In this document: in pieces, positions 16,716 to 25,456 of the stretch
Position numbering within the stretch: position 1 is the first letter of the stretch
How the letters are laid out: each line of letters begins with the position of its first letter
Made by a program: the position numbers and the translations under genes
Assembly (NCBI RefSeq): GCF_000468035.1
Contig: NZ_KI260539.1
Location: forward strand, 84,718-148,717
Reading direction: 5' to 3'
Length of the DNA stretch: 64,000 nt
Origin: Selenomonas sp. oral taxon 892 str. F0426
GTDB taxonomy: Bacteria > Bacillota > Negativicutes > Selenomonadales > Selenomonadaceae
Notes under the pieces: generated by a model
Seen by the model: the letters and a program-made list of their open reading frames with translations, nothing else
Told to the model about the DNA's origin: nothing
Databases searched by the model: none

Positions 16716-18310
16716 TGATACGTGTGAAGAACCTGCGTGTCCCCTATGACTCCGTGCAGCCCATCGAGGAACTTGCAGCAGAACGTCTCAAACAATCACC
16801 CTGTGCCGTGCACGGGGTGATTGTCGTTCATCAGTCTCTGGATGCGCGCCGCCGACACGGTGCACCGCTTGCATTCGTCTACATCCTCGATGTTGCGGTG
16901 GAAAATGAGCGCCATGTACTCGCTCAGTTCCGAAAGGACGCGGATATTCTTCCGGCACCGCCGGCAAAGCCCCTTGTCATCGCAACTGTGGGGGCTCGTA
17001 CACTGCGTCCGATTGTGGTTGGCTTTGGCCCTGCCGGTATCTTTGCGGCATGGGTGCTCGCACGCGCAGGTCTCGCACCGCTTGTTCTCGAACGCGGACA
17101 GGATGTTGATCGACGGACGCAGGATGTTGCCCGCTTCTGGCAGACAGGAACGCTCGACCCTGCGTCGAATGTGCAGTTTGGTGAGGGCGGGGCTGGTACG
17201 TTTTCGGACGGAAAGCTGACGGCACGCAGCAATGATTCACGTATGCGGGAGATTATTGAGGCCTTTATCCAGGCGGGCGCGCCCGAGGAGATACGGTATC
17301 TTCAGAAGCCGCATATCGGGACAGACATCTTACGTCATGTGGTGAAGCATCTGCGCATGGAGATTATCCGTATGGGCGGCGAGGTGCGGTTTTGTGCGCA
17401 GGTGACGGATGTGGAACTGCAGGCGGGGAGCATTGCTGCTGTTGTTGTCAACGGTACGGAGCGGATCTTGACCGATGCCGTGTTCCTCGGTATCGGTCAC
17501 TCTGCCCGCGATACCTACGAAATGCTGCACGCATCGGGGCTTGTAATGGAACCAAAGGCGTTTGCTGTCGGCCTGCGCATCGAGCATCCACAGGAATTCA
17601 TTGACACCATGCAGTACGGAGATGCGGCCGGGAGCCCTCATCTCCCCACCGCAGACTATGCGATGACGTATCGCGACTCAACAGGCGGACGTGGTGTCTA
17701 CTCGTTCTGCATGTGCCCCGGCGGACTGGTCGTCGCCGCCGCCTCGGAGGAACACAGGCTCGTGACAAATGGCATGAGTAACTACCGCCGTAATTCCGGC
17801 GTGGCAAACAGTGCTCTCCTCGTACAGGTGGTGCCTGCGGACTGGGGGCGTGATGTGCTTGGCGGCATTCGCTTTCAGCGGGAGCTTGAGACGCGCGCCT
17901 ATCGTCTCGGAGGGGGGGACTATCGTGCACCTGTGCAGTCGGTTGGCGATTTTCTCACTGGGCAGACGAACACACGGGATTTTGTCGTTTCTCCGACGTA
18001 TCAGCCGGGCGTGGCCGTTGCCGATCTACGGGAGCTGCTTCCAGCAGAGTGTACGTCGTCTCTTGCGCGTGCACTCACGTTTTGGGAGTCGCGTATGCCG
18101 GGCTTCGGCGGTGTGGATGTGCCGCTGACAGGTGTGGAGTCACGCTCGTCCGCACCGTGTCGTCTTGTACGCAATACGGCGACGATGGAGTCGGTCTCCG
18201 CAGCAGGCCTCTATCCCATCGGAGAGGGGGCAGGATACGCCGGCGGAATTATGAGTGCAGGACTCGACGGCATGAAAGCAGCGCTTGCATTTTTGGATAA
18301 GATAAAGTAG
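16715..18310 (+). CDS. Uncharacterised FAD-dependent dehydrogenase (COG2509 type)
   Basis: The 531-residue protein carries a Rossmann FAD-binding motif at about 103-110 (VVGFGPAGIFAA) followed by an acidic residue in VLERG, and the family block FGEGGAGTFSDGKLTARS. About 95 N-terminal residues precede the FAD fold, as is usual in this group. The C-terminal GEGAGYAGGI block closes the FAD site. The family is conserved in Firmicutes, but its substrate is not known to me. It is coupled to ybbR by one shared base and precedes glmM, an insertion into the usual cdaA-ybbR-glmM order. Confidence 0.85.
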   Translation: MIRVKNLRVPYDSVQPIEELAAERLKQSPCAVHGVIVVHQSLDARRRHGAPLAFVYILDVAVENERHVLAQFRKDADILPAPPAKPLVIATVGARTLRPIVVGFGPAGIFAAWVLARAGLAPLVLERGQDVDRRTQDVARFWQTGTLDPASNVQFGEGGAGTFSDGKLTARSNDSRMREIIEAFIQAGAPEEIRYLQKPHIGTDILRHVVKHLRMEIIRMGGEVRFCAQVTDVELQAGSIAAVVVNGTERILTDAVFLGIGHSARDTYEMLHASGLVMEPKAFAVGLRIEHPQEFIDTMQYGDAAGSPHLPTADYAMTYRDSTGGRGVYSFCMCPGGLVVAAASEEHRLVTNGMSNYRRNSGVANSALLVQVVPADWGRDVLGGIRFQRELETRAYRLGGGDYRAPVQSVGDFLTGQTNTRDFVVSPTYQPGVAVADLRELLPAECTSSLARALTFWESRMPGFGGVDVPLTGVESRSSAPCRLVRNTATMESVSAAGLYPIGEGAGYAGGIMSAGLDGMKAALAFLDKIK

Positions 18311-18344
18311 ATTATAAAGATATACTATAATTAGGGGGCTGTTC

Positions 18345-19700
18345 ATGGTGAGACTTTTTGGAACGGATGGCGTGCGCGGCGAAGCCAATACGGAGCTGAC
18401 GCCGGAGCTGGCGTATCATCTCGGACGTGCGGCAACGCTCTATTTTGGTGCGCAATCGGAGGTGCGCCCCCGGATTTTGATTGGCCGTGACACCCGCATC
18501 TCGGGTGAGATGTTCGAGGCGGCGCTCATGGCAGGTATCTGCTCTGCGGGGGGCGTCGCACTTGTTGTGGGGGTCGTTCCGACACCTGCGATTGCCTATC
18601 TTGCGCGTGAGCACAAGGCGCAGGCTGGCATTGTGATCTCTGCCTCGCACAACCCATTTCCCGACAATGGGATCAAGTTCTTTGGCGGTGACGGCTACAA
18701 GCTTCCGGATGCGGTCGAGGACGAGCTCGAAAATCTCGTCCATCGGCTGCAAACGAACGATGATGCGGCGCGTCCAACGGGGAAGAAGATCGGGGTTGTC
18801 GAGTATCGCGACGATCTGCTCAACCAATATATTGACTATGTTGCAAGTACGTGCACAGAGCGCTTCGACGGTATGAAAATCGTGCTCGACTGTGCGAATG
18901 GTGCTGCCTATGAGGCAATGCCAAAACTGCTGCGCAGCCTCGGCGCTGAGGTCAAGGTGATCCACGCGCTCCCAAATGGAGTGAACATCAACGACGGTTG
19001 TGGCTCAACGCATCTGGAATCCTTGCGCCGTACTGTGCTCGAGCGTGGTGCCGACATCGGCATCGCACATGATGGGGATGCGGATCGCTGTCTTTGCCTG
19101 GATGAGAAGGGGGAGCTGATCGACGGAGATCACATTCTGGTAGCGTGTGCTGCTGAGATGATTCGTTCGGGACGTCTGCCGCACAAGACTGTCGTGACGA
19201 CTGTGATGGCAAACATTGGCTTCCACAAGGCAATCGCCGAGCTCGGCGGACGTGTCGAGGTGACGGCGGTCGGCGACCGCTATGTGCTCGAGTCCATGCG
19301 TGCAAACGGCTATACAATCGGCGGAGAACAGTCGGGGCATATTATCTTTGCAGAACATGCGACGACGGGCGACGGCCTCATCACGGCTCTGCAGGTGCTC
19401 GCGGCACTGCGCCGCAGCGGCAAGAAGGCATCGGAGCTGAATGCGATGATGACAACCTATCCGCAGCTCCTTGTGAATGTACGCGTCAAGACGAAGGCGG
19501 GCTGGGAGAAAAATGCGGCGATCCGTACTGCTATTGCCGAAGGGGAACGAATCCTCGGCCGCGACGGACGCATCCTTGTGCGTCCGTCGGGCACAGAGCC
19601 TCTGATCCGCGTGATGGCGGAGGGCAGTGATCAGGCGCAGCTCGAGGAGGTCTGCGGTGCGATTGTAGATGTTGTGAAACGGGAACAGGGAGAGGCGTAA
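18345..19700 (+). CDS. glmM: Phosphoglucosamine mutase GlmM
   Basis: GlmM converts glucosamine-6-phosphate to glucosamine-1-phosphate for peptidoglycan and lipopolysaccharide precursors. The 451-residue product shows the family motifs: FGTDGVRG at the N terminus, the phosphoserine loop ISASHNP with Ser101, the metal loop DGDADR, GGEQSGH for sugar binding, and RPSGTEPLIR for phosphate binding. A GGGGG Shine-Dalgarno precedes the ATG. In Firmicutes GlmM can bind and inhibit CdaA, which fits the shared locus. The stop codon abuts the next start codon. Confidence 0.97.
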   Translation: MVRLFGTDGVRGEANTELTPELAYHLGRAATLYFGAQSEVRPRILIGRDTRISGEMFEAALMAGICSAGGVALVVGVVPTPAIAYLAREHKAQAGIVISASHNPFPDNGIKFFGGDGYKLPDAVEDELENLVHRLQTNDDAARPTGKKIGVVEYRDDLLNQYIDYVASTCTERFDGMKIVLDCANGAAYEAMPKLLRSLGAEVKVIHALPNGVNINDGCGSTHLESLRRTVLERGADIGIAHDGDADRCLCLDEKGELIDGDHILVACAAEMIRSGRLPHKTVVTTVMANIGFHKAIAELGGRVEVTAVGDRYVLESMRANGYTIGGEQSGHIIFAEHATTGDGLITALQVLAALRRSGKKASELNAMMTTYPQLLVNVRVKTKAGWEKNAAIRTAIAEGERILGRDGRILVRPSGTEPLIRVMAEGSDQAQLEEVCGAIVDVVKREQGEA

Positions 19701-20606
19701 ATGTCGCATCTTTCCGCCGTGCTGCTCGTACTCCTTGCCGGGACGATGTGGGCGGCGAGCGGTACAGCGGCACAGCACTTCTACACACAGTCGGAGCATA
19801 TTCCTCTCGAGCTGACGCAGGTACGGCTCTTTCTCTCGAGCGGACTCTTCTTCCTCCTCGCATGGTGGAGCGGCGGGCTGCGGCGCGGTGTGCGTTCCCT
19901 GCGCAAAAATCCGCGTCTTCTTCTGCAGCTTGCGATTCATGGGATCGTTGGCATTATGATCGTGCAGTTCACCTACTTTATGGGGATTGCCGAGGGCGAT
20001 GCGGCGGCGACTACGGTCATTGGCTATACGAGTCCTGCGATGATGATTCTCTATTTTTCCGTGCGCTACCGACGCCTGCCGTCGGCTGTGGAGGCAGGGA
20101 CGGTCATTGTCGCCGTGGCGGGGGTGTTCCTGCTTGTGACGGGCGGTGACATCGGACGGCTCTCCGTGCCGATGGCGTGCATTGTGTGGAGTTTGCTTTC
20201 AGGCGTGACCTTCACCTTTGCGATGATCTATCCCCTGCATCTCCTGCGCCTCTTTGACCGCTTTTTCCTGCTTGCTGTCTGTATGCTGATCGGTGCCGTT
20301 TCACTTTTGCCCATGACACAGGTGATTACCGAGGTTGGGTCATTTTTTACGGCGGGAACATGGCTTGATCTCTTTGTCATCATCGGGCTCGGGACGGTTG
20401 TCGCTTTCTTCGCATTTAATTTGGGGCTGCGCTGGCTGAGTCCCGAGGAGACAGCGATCACGGCGACGATTGAGCCGGTGGCAAGTGTCATCTTTGCATG
20501 GATGATCTTCGATACACATTTTGTCGTCATGCAGATTGTCGGGATTGTTCTCGTCCTCGCAGCGATTCTCGCGCCGAATGTGCTGCGGAAATGGGGACAC
20601 ACATGA
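19701..20606 (+). CDS. EamA/DMT-family membrane transporter
   Basis: The 301-residue protein has ten predicted membrane helices in two EamA repeats (about 5-135 and 150-295). The second half includes SPEETAITATIEPVASVIFAW, a typical drug/metabolite-transporter signature. Substrate cannot be assigned. Its start lies directly after the glmM stop with no spacer, so translation is probably coupled. A 92-bp gap with no clear terminator separates it from phoH. Confidence 0.85.
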   Translation: MSHLSAVLLVLLAGTMWAASGTAAQHFYTQSEHIPLELTQVRLFLSSGLFFLLAWWSGGLRRGVRSLRKNPRLLLQLAIHGIVGIMIVQFTYFMGIAEGDAAATTVIGYTSPAMMILYFSVRYRRLPSAVEAGTVIVAVAGVFLLVTGGDIGRLSVPMACIVWSLLSGVTFTFAMIYPLHLLRLFDRFFLLAVCMLIGAVSLLPMTQVITEVGSFFTAGTWLDLFVIIGLGTVVAFFAFNLGLRWLSPEETAITATIEPVASVIFAWMIFDTHFVVMQIVGIVLVLAAILAPNVLRKWGHT

Positions 20607-20698
20607 TTGCGGGGGATAGGAACGATGTGTTCTCACTGTGATGAGGAGTCACTGCTCTTTATCGAGGGATGACAGATTATTTTCTGGGAGGTTTGTTT

Positions 20699-21679
20699 TT
20701 GCAGGAAACGACGGATACGATAGAGTTCCGGGATCAACAGGAGGCGTACGCGATTCTCGGAGAGAGGGATAAACTGCTGCTGGCGATGCAGGAGGCCTTT
20801 CCATGCCGCATGGTGAGCCGCGGCAATGCTCTCGTTGTGACGGGAGCAGAGACGGATGTCGCCGCCGTGCGGACGCTCGTGCAGGAGCTCATCTTCTATC
20901 AGAAGCAGGGGGCCAAGGTGACGACGCACGAGGTCACCTATGGAGCAGATCTTGTGCGCGCAGGACGCGTAGAGGAGCTGCATAGTCTCTTTTCTGAGGT
21001 GCTGCTTGTGACGGCAAAGGGCAAGGAGGTGCGCGCAAAGACGCTCGGTCAGCGTGACTATCTTGCGAAGATCCGCCGCAATGCCGTGACGCTCGGGGTC
21101 GGCCCTGCGGGGACGGGCAAGACCTACCTTGCGGTGGTGATGGCAGTTGCGGCACTCAGGAACCGTGAGGTGAGCCGCATCATCCTTACGCGCCCCGCCG
21201 TGGAGGCAGGGGAACACCTCGGCTTTTTGCCCGGCGATCTGACGGAGAAGATCAACCCCTATCTGCGCCCTCTCTACGATGCTCTCCAGGATATTCTCGG
21301 CACGGAGGGCTACCAGAAGATGATGAGCCGCCAGCTCATTGAGGTGGCGCCGCTTGCCTACATTCGCGGACGGACGCTTGAGGATGCGTTCATTATTCTC
21401 GATGAAGCTCAGAACACGACGGGCGCACAGATGAAGATGTTTCTCACCCGCCTAGGATTTGGCTCGCGTATGGTGGTGACAGGAGATCTGGAGCAGGTCG
21501 ACCTTCCGCGCGGCACGACCTCGGGACTGAAACAGGCGTGTCAGATCCTCAAGGGCGTTCGCGGCGTCGGCATTGTTCGTCTCGAGCCTGTGGATATCAT
21601 TCGGCACGAGGTTGTTACGCGGATTGTCGAGGCATATGGTGCCTGGGAGAAGAAGCGGGGGCACGCACATGGAGATTGA
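20699..21679 (+). CDS. phoH: PhoH-family ATPase
   Basis: PhoH-like proteins are P-loop ATPases with helicase/RNase-like architecture and an unclear cellular role, often tied to RNA metabolism through the neighbouring ybeY. The 326-residue product has Walker [12 protein letters not shown] (about 135-145) and Walker [10 protein letters not shown]. An ATG at 20669 is in frame, but its only G-rich stretch abuts it. The TTG at 20699 has GGGAGG 7 bases upstream and was chosen. It overlaps ybeY by 11 bases. phoH-ybeY-era-recO is a conserved Firmicute operon. Confidence 0.93.
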   Translation: MQETTDTIEFRDQQEAYAILGERDKLLLAMQEAFPCRMVSRGNALVVTGAETDVAAVRTLVQELIFYQKQGAKVTTHEVTYGADLVRAGRVEELHSLFSEVLLVTAKGKEVRAKTLGQRDYLAKIRRNAVTLGVGPAGTGKTYLAVVMAVAALRNREVSRIILTRPAVEAGEHLGFLPGDLTEKINPYLRPLYDALQDILGTEGYQKMMSRQLIEVAPLAYIRGRTLEDAFIILDEAQNTTGAQMKMFLTRLGFGSRMVVTGDLEQVDLPRGTTSGLKQACQILKGVRGVGIVRLEPVDIIRHEVVTRIVEAYGAWEKKRGHAHGD

Positions 21680-22127
21680 GATTCGGAGAGAGCCGGAACA
21701 TCTCACTGTATCCATGGAGGATATGGACGCAGTGAGGCGTGTGGTCGAGACGGTCGGACGCCTCTATGGGGCAGAGGAGGCAGAGGTGAGCGTGACGCTG
21801 ACGGACGATGCCCATATCCATGTTCTCAACCGCGAATACCGCGGTGTCGATCGCCCTACGGACGTACTCTCTTTCGCTCTCATGGAGAGTGATGAGCCGG
21901 AAATCATCGGCGGGGCGAGCGAGGTGTTGGGGGATCTCGTGATTTCGCTCGAGCGTGTGCAGGCGCAGGCCGAGGAGTATGGGCACAGTGCGCTGCGTGA
22001 ACTTTCGTTTCTTACCGTTCACGGTATGCTGCACCTTCTCGGCTATGACCACATGGAGGAGGACGAGCGCCTCGAGATGGAGACAGAGCAGCGGCATGTC
22101 ATGGAGGAATTGGGGATTGAACGATGA
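21669..22127 (+). CDS. ybeY: YbeY, endoribonuclease/rRNA maturation factor
   Basis: YbeY is a zinc-dependent factor needed for 16S rRNA 3' maturation and ribosome quality control. The 152-residue product carries the three-His metal motif [11 protein letters not shown] near the C terminus and the RPTDVLSF motif. The frame stays open further upstream, but the ATG at 21669, with GGGGG before it, gives the normal length. The start lies inside the phoH end, and the stop overlaps era (ATGA). Confidence 0.95.
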   Translation: MEIEIRREPEHLTVSMEDMDAVRRVVETVGRLYGAEEAEVSVTLTDDAHIHVLNREYRGVDRPTDVLSFALMESDEPEIIGGASEVLGDLVISLERVQAQAEEYGHSALRELSFLTVHGMLHLLGYDHMEEDERLEMETEQRHVMEELGIER

Positions 22128-23020
22128 ATATGCATAAATCTGGCTTTGTGGCCGTCATTGGACGGCCGAATGTCGGAAAATCGACGCTGATCAATGCGCT
22201 GATTGGGCAGAAGATCGCCATCATGAGCGACAAGCCACAGACGACGCGCAGCCGCATCCTCTGCATTCTGACCGAGGAGGATGCGCAGATCATCTTCCTC
22301 GATACGCCGGGCGTACACAAGCCAAAGCACAAGCTCGGCACCTACATGGCGAAGGCGACAGAGGGGGCACTGCACGGCGTCGATGTCATCGTCTTTGTTG
22401 TGGATGTGACGGAGAAGATGGGCGCAGGCGAGCAATATATTCTCAAACAGCTCGCAAATGTGCGTGTACCCATTTTGCTCGCCGTCAACAAGGTGGACTG
22501 CATCCCGCGTGAACAGAGCCTGCCGATCATCGCAAGCTATGCTAAGGTGCATGATTTTGCGGGCATTGTGCCGATCTCGGCGCGCGAAGGGGAGAATTTG
22601 GACGGGTTGCTTGCGGAGATCAAAGCACGTCTGCCCGAGGGGCCGCAGTACTACCCTGCTGATATGGTGACCGATCAGCCTGAGCGGCTGATCGTCGCCG
22701 AACTCGTGCGCGAGAAAGTGCTCGCGCTGACGCGGGATGAGATTCCGCATGCGGTCGCCGTCGATATCGAAGAGATGACGACGCGCCCCAAGGGTGATGT
22801 CTACATTCGTGCTGTCATCTACGTCGAACGTGAATCGCAGAAGGGAATTGTCATCGGTGCACGCGGAGCACTCCTGCGGACGATCGGTGAGCACGCCCGC
22901 GCTGATGCCGAGACTCTGCTCGGGGCAAAGGTTTACCTTGATCTCTGGGTAAAGATGCGAAAGGATTGGCGCAATCGTGCAAGCGCCCTTCGGGAGTTTG
23001 GGTTTTATGAATCCGATTGA
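22124..23020 (+). CDS. era: Era GTPase
   Basis: Era binds the 3' end of 16S rRNA and promotes 30S assembly. The 298-residue product has a GTPase domain with G1 GRPNVGKST (13-21), G3 DTPGVH and G4 NKVD, plus a C-terminal KH domain with the [13 protein letters not shown] loop. It overlaps ybeY by ATGA at its start and overlaps the DUF502 gene by 14 bases at its end. In Bacillus, dgkA and cdd often lie between ybeY and era; both are absent here. Confidence 0.97.
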   Translation: MNMHKSGFVAVIGRPNVGKSTLINALIGQKIAIMSDKPQTTRSRILCILTEEDAQIIFLDTPGVHKPKHKLGTYMAKATEGALHGVDVIVFVVDVTEKMGAGEQYILKQLANVRVPILLAVNKVDCIPREQSLPIIASYAKVHDFAGIVPISAREGENLDGLLAEIKARLPEGPQYYPADMVTDQPERLIVAELVREKVLALTRDEIPHAVAVDIEEMTTRPKGDVYIRAVIYVERESQKGIVIGARGALLRTIGEHARADAETLLGAKVYLDLWVKMRKDWRNRASALREFGFYESD

Positions 23021-23696
23021 AGAAACTGCGGTTGTGACGCCGAAGGTGGACCAGATTTATCAGCGGGAGTTAAATCGATTGCCGCACCGCTTTGTCAACG
23101 GTCTTCTCGTGCTTGTTCCGATTATCATCACCGTGCTTGTCATAGACTGGACACTGCGCCTTACCGAGGGGGTGTTGGGGCAGTATCTGCCTTTCTATTT
23201 CCCCGGGATGGGCATCATCACACTCACACTAATCATCTATCTGGTGGGCTGGGCATCGACGAACTGGGCGCTCGCGAAGCTCATCTCTCTCGGGGAGACC
23301 ATGATCGGAACCATTCCAGTCGTCAAGTTCATCTATACGAGCGTCAAGCGTTTATCGGAGGCTGTACTGGATCCCCGCAACAACTTCAAGCGTGTCGTTC
23401 ATGTGCCCTATCAGGGGGCACGGGCACTTGGTTTTGTCATGGCGGATCTGCCGCCGCGCTTTCAGGAGGCGATGGGGGGCGGCTATGTCTGTGTCTTCAT
23501 CCCCTGGAGTCTCAATATGACTTCGGGAACGACCCTGCTCGTCAAGGAAGAGGATGTCGTCGACATCCCGGTACCAAAGGATGAGGCTCTGCAGTATATG
23601 CTTACCGCCGGTGCTGTTATGCCTTTCTCAGGCAGAAAGCAGCCTGCAGCACGTGATGCGCATACGGGGGATGGGCCGCACGAGGGGGACTCGTAG
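23007..23696 (+). CDS. DUF502 membrane protein
   Basis: The 229-residue product has two strong transmembrane helices in the first 100 residues (RFVNGLLVLVPIIITVLVI at about 28-46, and GIITLTLIIYLVGW at about 70-85). The family motif GTIPVVKFIYTSVKRLSE follows. A soluble C-terminal domain ends with a hydrophilic tail. The function of the family is unknown. The ATG at 23007 has GGGAG upstream and lies inside the era end. recO follows directly after its stop. Confidence 0.88.
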   Translation: MNPIEETAVVTPKVDQIYQRELNRLPHRFVNGLLVLVPIIITVLVIDWTLRLTEGVLGQYLPFYFPGMGIITLTLIIYLVGWASTNWALAKLISLGETMIGTIPVVKFIYTSVKRLSEAVLDPRNNFKRVVHVPYQGARALGFVMADLPPRFQEAMGGGYVCVFIPWSLNMTSGTTLLVKEEDVVDIPVPKDEALQYMLTAGAVMPFSGRKQPAARDAHTGDGPHEGDS

Positions 23697-24428
23697 ATGG
23701 CGCTCTATGCCGCAGAGGGAATCGTGCTTGGCACCCGCAACTGGGGCGAGGCAGACAAGGTGCTGACGATCTTTACGCGCGAGCGTGGTCTCGTGCGCGC
23801 TGCGGCATTCGGATGCCGTCGTCCGCGAAGCCCCCTGGCGGGTGCGATGCAGATGTTCGTGCACGTCGACCTGCAGTTTGCCGAGGGAGGACGGCTCGAG
23901 ACAGTGAAGAGTGCTTCCGTGCGCGCACATCATGCAAAGCTCTCGCTTGATCTGGCTGCGCTTGCATATGCGACCTTTGTGGCAGAGGTGATTCGTGAAT
24001 TTATGCCGGAAGGTATTGCCGACGAGCAATTTTTTGATCGTCTGACACAGATCCTGACGGCATTCGAAACGCGTAATCCTCGTGTAACAGCGCTTGCGGC
24101 TGTCCTTCAGACACTCGCGGCCGCAGGTCTGCAGCAGAACTATGGGCACTGCCTTCACTGCGGTGCAAAGATCACAGGAGATGCTTACTTTCTCACGCAG
24201 GAGGGAGGCGCACTCTGTGTGGACTGCCGAACGGAGGCGTCGACGTCCTTTTCGGAGGAGCTGCGCGCTTTGCTGTGCAGCCTCGAGATGCTCGACTGGG
24301 CCCACCCTGCGCCGCTCTCACTGCGCGGAGGAATACTCATGGCAGCCGAGTCTATCGTGCTTGCACACGTGCAGGAGCTTGTTGGGCATCCGCTGCGATC
24401 ACTCTCATTTTTGTCCCAGCTGACATAA
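23697..24428 (+). CDS. recO: RecO, recombination mediator
   Basis: RecO works with RecR and RecF to load RecA on SSB-coated single-stranded DNA. The 243-residue product has an N-terminal OB fold (about 1-80) and a helical C-terminal domain with a zinc site formed by paired Cys (HCLHCGAK and VDC). The ATG immediately follows the DUF502 stop. It appears to close the phoH-recO operon; no terminator is visible in the 150 bases after it. Confidence 0.93.
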   Translation: MALYAAEGIVLGTRNWGEADKVLTIFTRERGLVRAAAFGCRRPRSPLAGAMQMFVHVDLQFAEGGRLETVKSASVRAHHAKLSLDLAALAYATFVAEVIREFMPEGIADEQFFDRLTQILTAFETRNPRVTALAAVLQTLAAAGLQQNYGHCLHCGAKITGDAYFLTQEGGALCVDCRTEASTSFSEELRALLCSLEMLDWAHPAPLSLRGGILMAAESIVLAHVQELVGHPLRSLSFLSQLT

Positions 24429-24578
24429 TACCGTTAGAAATATTTAGGAACCTATGAAAAAATACTTCTGAAAAAAAAGGAAAAGTGAGGATGACGGCGA
24501 AAATATATCAGGTAATGATTTCTATGTTGTTTTTGTCTTGCATCCATAAACTGGAAGAGAATGGAGGGGAAGCCTGTC

Positions 24579-24779
24579 ATGATCATGCTGACGAAGTTCA
24601 ACTCCAAGACAAACAAGCGAGGGGAGTTCGTCCTCAACGCGGAGATCATTGAGAGTATTGAGGAGACACCGGATACTGTAATCACACTGACCAACGGGAA
24701 GAAGCTGATTGTTGAAGAGCCGATGGAGGAGATCGTGCGCCGCACAATCAAGTATCGTCGTGCTCTTCATCAAAATTAG
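24579..24779 (+). CDS. flbD: FlbD family flagellar protein
   Basis: The 66-residue product matches the small FlbD/YlzI family usually found at the head of the fliL-fliM cluster in Firmicutes. The core is LTKFNSK, EFVLNAEIIESIEETPDT and ITLTNGKKLIVEE. Its biochemical role is unknown. An ATG at 24561 is in frame, but GGAGGGG lies 9 bases before the ATG at 24579, so that one was chosen. The 150 bases upstream are AT-rich and hold no clear promoter or gene. fliL follows after its own promoter. Confidence 0.88.
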   Translation: MIMLTKFNSKTNKRGEFVLNAEIIESIEETPDTVITLTNGKKLIVEEPMEEIVRRTIKYRRALHQN

Positions 24780-24808
24780 TTGGCGAATTTCCATTCCTTT
24801 GGTATAAT
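24780..24808 (+). promoter_or_regulatory. Sigma-A-type promoter for the fliL operon
   Basis: TTGGCG (24780-24785), a 17-base spacer and a perfect TATAAT (24803-24808) begin at the last base of the flbD stop codon. The start codon of fliL is 90 bases past the -10, which leaves a leader of about 80 bases. Confidence 0.8.
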
Positions 24809-24810
24809 GG

Positions 24811-24867
24811 GGAGAACATGCTTCTCCACGCGGCAAGGGAGTGCCCCGATGTGGAGCCGCTGCGGCT
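24811..24867 (+). promoter_or_regulatory. Structured leader of fliL with two exclusive hairpins
   Basis: GGAGAA (24811-24816) can pair with TTCTCC (24822-24827). CTCCAC (24824-24829) can instead pair with GTGGAG (24851-24856). The two stems share bases 24824-24827, so only one can form. A small AGCC/GGCT stem follows at 24855-24867. No known riboswitch class was recognised. Confidence 0.4.
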
Positions 24868-24898
24868 TCGTAGTTGTTTTTAGGGAGGGAATTAACTC

Positions 24899-25417
24899 AT
24901 GGCGGAGGAAAAGGAAGAACAGGCGGCAGAGCAGCCAAAACAAAAGTCACCCATGATCATGATGGTCGTCGTGGTTGTCGTGGCAGTTCTGGTCGCAGTG
25001 GCAGCAGCCGGCGGCATATCGTACTATATCTTCTCGCAGGCGGAGTCGCCTTCGCATGCGGAAGACGGCGGCGGCAGCTCGCACCGTGACCCCGGTGTGT
25101 TCTACAAGCTTGGCGACCCGAAGGAAGGTATTCTTGTCAATGTCGGCGGCGGACGCTCCGGGAAGTTCCTGAAGGCGGGCATCGTCTTGGAACTCAATCC
25201 TGGAAAATCTGAGAATGTGACCGACGGCAAGGTCGGTTCTGTTGCGGAGACGAAGATTCTCGACACGACGATGCAGTTCCTGCGCGCCGCACCGCTCGAG
25301 GAATTTGACGCGGCCAAGCAGGACGCGCTCAAGAAGCAGCTGAAGGATGCGCTCAACGATCGTCTGGGTCAGGGCTCTGTCTATGATGTTTACATCACGA
25401 GCTTCCTGCTGCAGTAA
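24899..25417 (+). CDS. fliL: FliL, flagellar basal-body-associated protein
   Basis: FliL surrounds the stator and supports motor torque. The 172-residue product has a short acidic/Gln-rich cytoplasmic N terminus, one transmembrane helix (about 18-42, rich in Val and Ala) and a periplasmic stomatin-like domain. The C terminus ends with VYDVYITSFLLQ, the FliL-type end. A GGGAGGG Shine-Dalgarno precedes the ATG. It is the first gene behind the promoter at 24780 and precedes fliM by 39 bases. Confidence 0.92.
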   Translation: MAEEKEEQAAEQPKQKSPMIMMVVVVVVAVLVAVAAAGGISYYIFSQAESPSHAEDGGGSSHRDPGVFYKLGDPKEGILVNVGGGRSGKFLKAGIVLELNPGKSENVTDGKVGSVAETKILDTTMQFLRAAPLEEFDAAKQDALKKQLKDALNDRLGQGSVYDVYITSFLLQ

Positions 25418-25456
25418 GTAATATGAAGCACTGCACAATAGGAAGGGGGAAGAGTC

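Noticed and set aside
18326-18331. TATAAT before glmM
   Set aside because: No -35-like hexamer is present at 16-18 bases upstream, and the gap is short and AT-rich; glmM may simply be part of the upstream operon.
24491-24649. Short frame of about 52 codons overlapping the flbD start in another phase
   Set aside because: It begins after a GTGAGG stretch but runs through flbD out of frame and has no protein character; it is kept only as a remote leader-peptide possibility.
24809-24898. Possible c-di-GMP riboswitch in the fliL leader
   Set aside because: The conserved motifs of c-di-GMP riboswitch classes were not recognised; only simple stems are seen.
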